Positions 5,011 through 5,458 of a DNA stretch of 5,458 bases are shown here, piece by piece (position 1 is the first letter of the stretch; each line of letters begins with the position of its first letter). Origin of the DNA: CAZPAH01 sp964584495. Lineage in GTDB: Bacteria; Krumholzibacteriota; Krumholzibacteriia; Krumholzibacteriales; Krumholzibacteriaceae. The notes under the pieces are model-generated. The model was not told the DNA's origin and did no database searches. It saw only the letters and a list, made by a program, of their open reading frames with translations. The DNA lies in NCBI GenBank assembly GCA_964584495.1, contig CAZPAH010000162.1, positions 1 to 5,458 of the forward strand. The letters are read 5' to 3'. Position numbers and translations under genes: made by a program.

Positions 5011-5458
5011 TCTCACGGTGGAAAAGAAAATTCACCCGAATCCGCGGGTACCGGCGAGAAGATTCTCGACGAAAAGATGATGCGGGAGGCCGAAGAATGG
5101 AAGGAGGGGAACGGGGAGAAGGAGCCCGCGGCCGAAGGTAAAGGAATTAATGGAGATAAGACGCAACAGGATCGGTTTGAAGAGGATCTGAAAGATGCGG
5201 ACAGGGAGTCGGGCCATCACGGTAGCAAGGAATCTACCCGCAAGCGGTCGAAAAAAGGAAAATCGAAGGATCTGGTTGACCTTCTCCAGAAGAAGAACGA
5301 CCTACTTCAGGAATTAAAAAAAGAATTAGAACAAGCCCGTGAAGATATAGCTATAAAAGAAGATAGATTGCTTCGTGTTGTGGCGGAATTCGAAAATTTC
5401 AAGAAGAGAACAAGGCGGGAATGGGAATTGCTCCAAAAGACAGCGAATGCAGAACTAA
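5008..5458 (+). CDS. grpE: Nucleotide exchange factor GrpE, N-terminal part (3' end outside the window)
   Basis: GrpE is the cytosolic homodimeric co-chaperone that releases ADP from DnaK and acts as a thermosensor. The frame from TTG 5008 is open to the window edge: 150 codons plus one base. Residues 1-87 are very hydrophilic and probably disordered, rich in Glu, Lys, Gly and Asp, with a basic RKRSKKGKSK patch at 78-87. Residues 88-120 have leucines at coiled-coil spacing (LVDLLQKKNDLLQELKKELE), as in the long paired helix of GrpE. The signature follows at 120-138, RLLRVVAEFENFKKRTRRE, equivalent to the AEMENLRRRT segment of E. coli GrpE. The C-terminal four-helix bundle and beta domain that contact DnaK are not in view. 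The signature lies roughly 60 residues later than in E. coli because of the long N-terminal extension. Codon use becomes more AT-rich after about 5310. Its place after hrcA supports the call, and dnaK is expected next. Confidence 0.93.
   Translation, partial: MSHGGKENSPESAGTGEKILDEKMMREAEEWKEGNGEKEPAAEGKGINGDKTQQDRFEEDLKDADRESGHHGSKESTRKRSKKGKSKDLVDLLQKKNDLLQELKKELEQAREDIAIKEDRLLRVVAEFENFKKRTRREWELLQKTANAEL

Overview
The window reads as an ordinary chromosomal stretch of an uncultured, moderately GC-rich bacterium. All five protein-coding genes and one tRNA gene lie on the + strand. Isoleucine ATA and arginine AGG/AGA codons are common throughout. A DUF5683-type gene directly upstream of lepB recalls the parB-DUF5683-dapB-lepB neighbourhood of Bacteroidetes, so I lean towards the FCB superphylum or a related candidate phylum. 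That placement is inference and weak. I see no mobile element, CRISPR array or phage gene.

Layout. Bases 1-1587 hold the 3' part of glmS (glucosamine-6-phosphate synthase), which ends in a likely intrinsic terminator. Bases 1678-2055 hold ridA (reactive enamine/imine deaminase). Bases 2101-2198 hold selC, a selenocysteine tRNA with UCA anticodon, 6-bp D stem, long variable arm and encoded CCA. Bases 2276-2974 encode a DUF5683-like exported or membrane protein. Bases 3109-3717 encode lepB (signal peptidase I), with a candidate promoter just upstream. A 197-base intergenic region follows; it carries a sigma70-type promoter and a degenerate CIRCE operator. Bases 3924-4952 encode hrcA, the heat-shock repressor. 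From 5008 to the window edge runs the 5' part of grpE, starting at TTG. It has no stop codon inside the window.

How the parts fit. hrcA-grpE is the head of a class I heat-shock operon, probably followed by dnaK/dnaJ outside the window. Its promoter (TTGACA-N17-TAAATT) and a CIRCE-like site at about +4 to +30 imply HrcA autoregulation. A hairpin between hrcA and grpE may tune the relative expression of the two genes. selC shows that this organism, if its other Sec genes are intact, decodes UGA as selenocysteine; no selA, selB or selD lies in the window.

Most worth a second look are the unusual structure of the tRNA-Sec (a G-A apposition at acceptor pair 8 and a 3' trailer that can pair perfectly with its acceptor strand), the divergent CIRCE site over the hrcA translation start, the long charged N-terminus of GrpE, and the DUF5683-lepB pairing. 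I found no convincing wholly new system.
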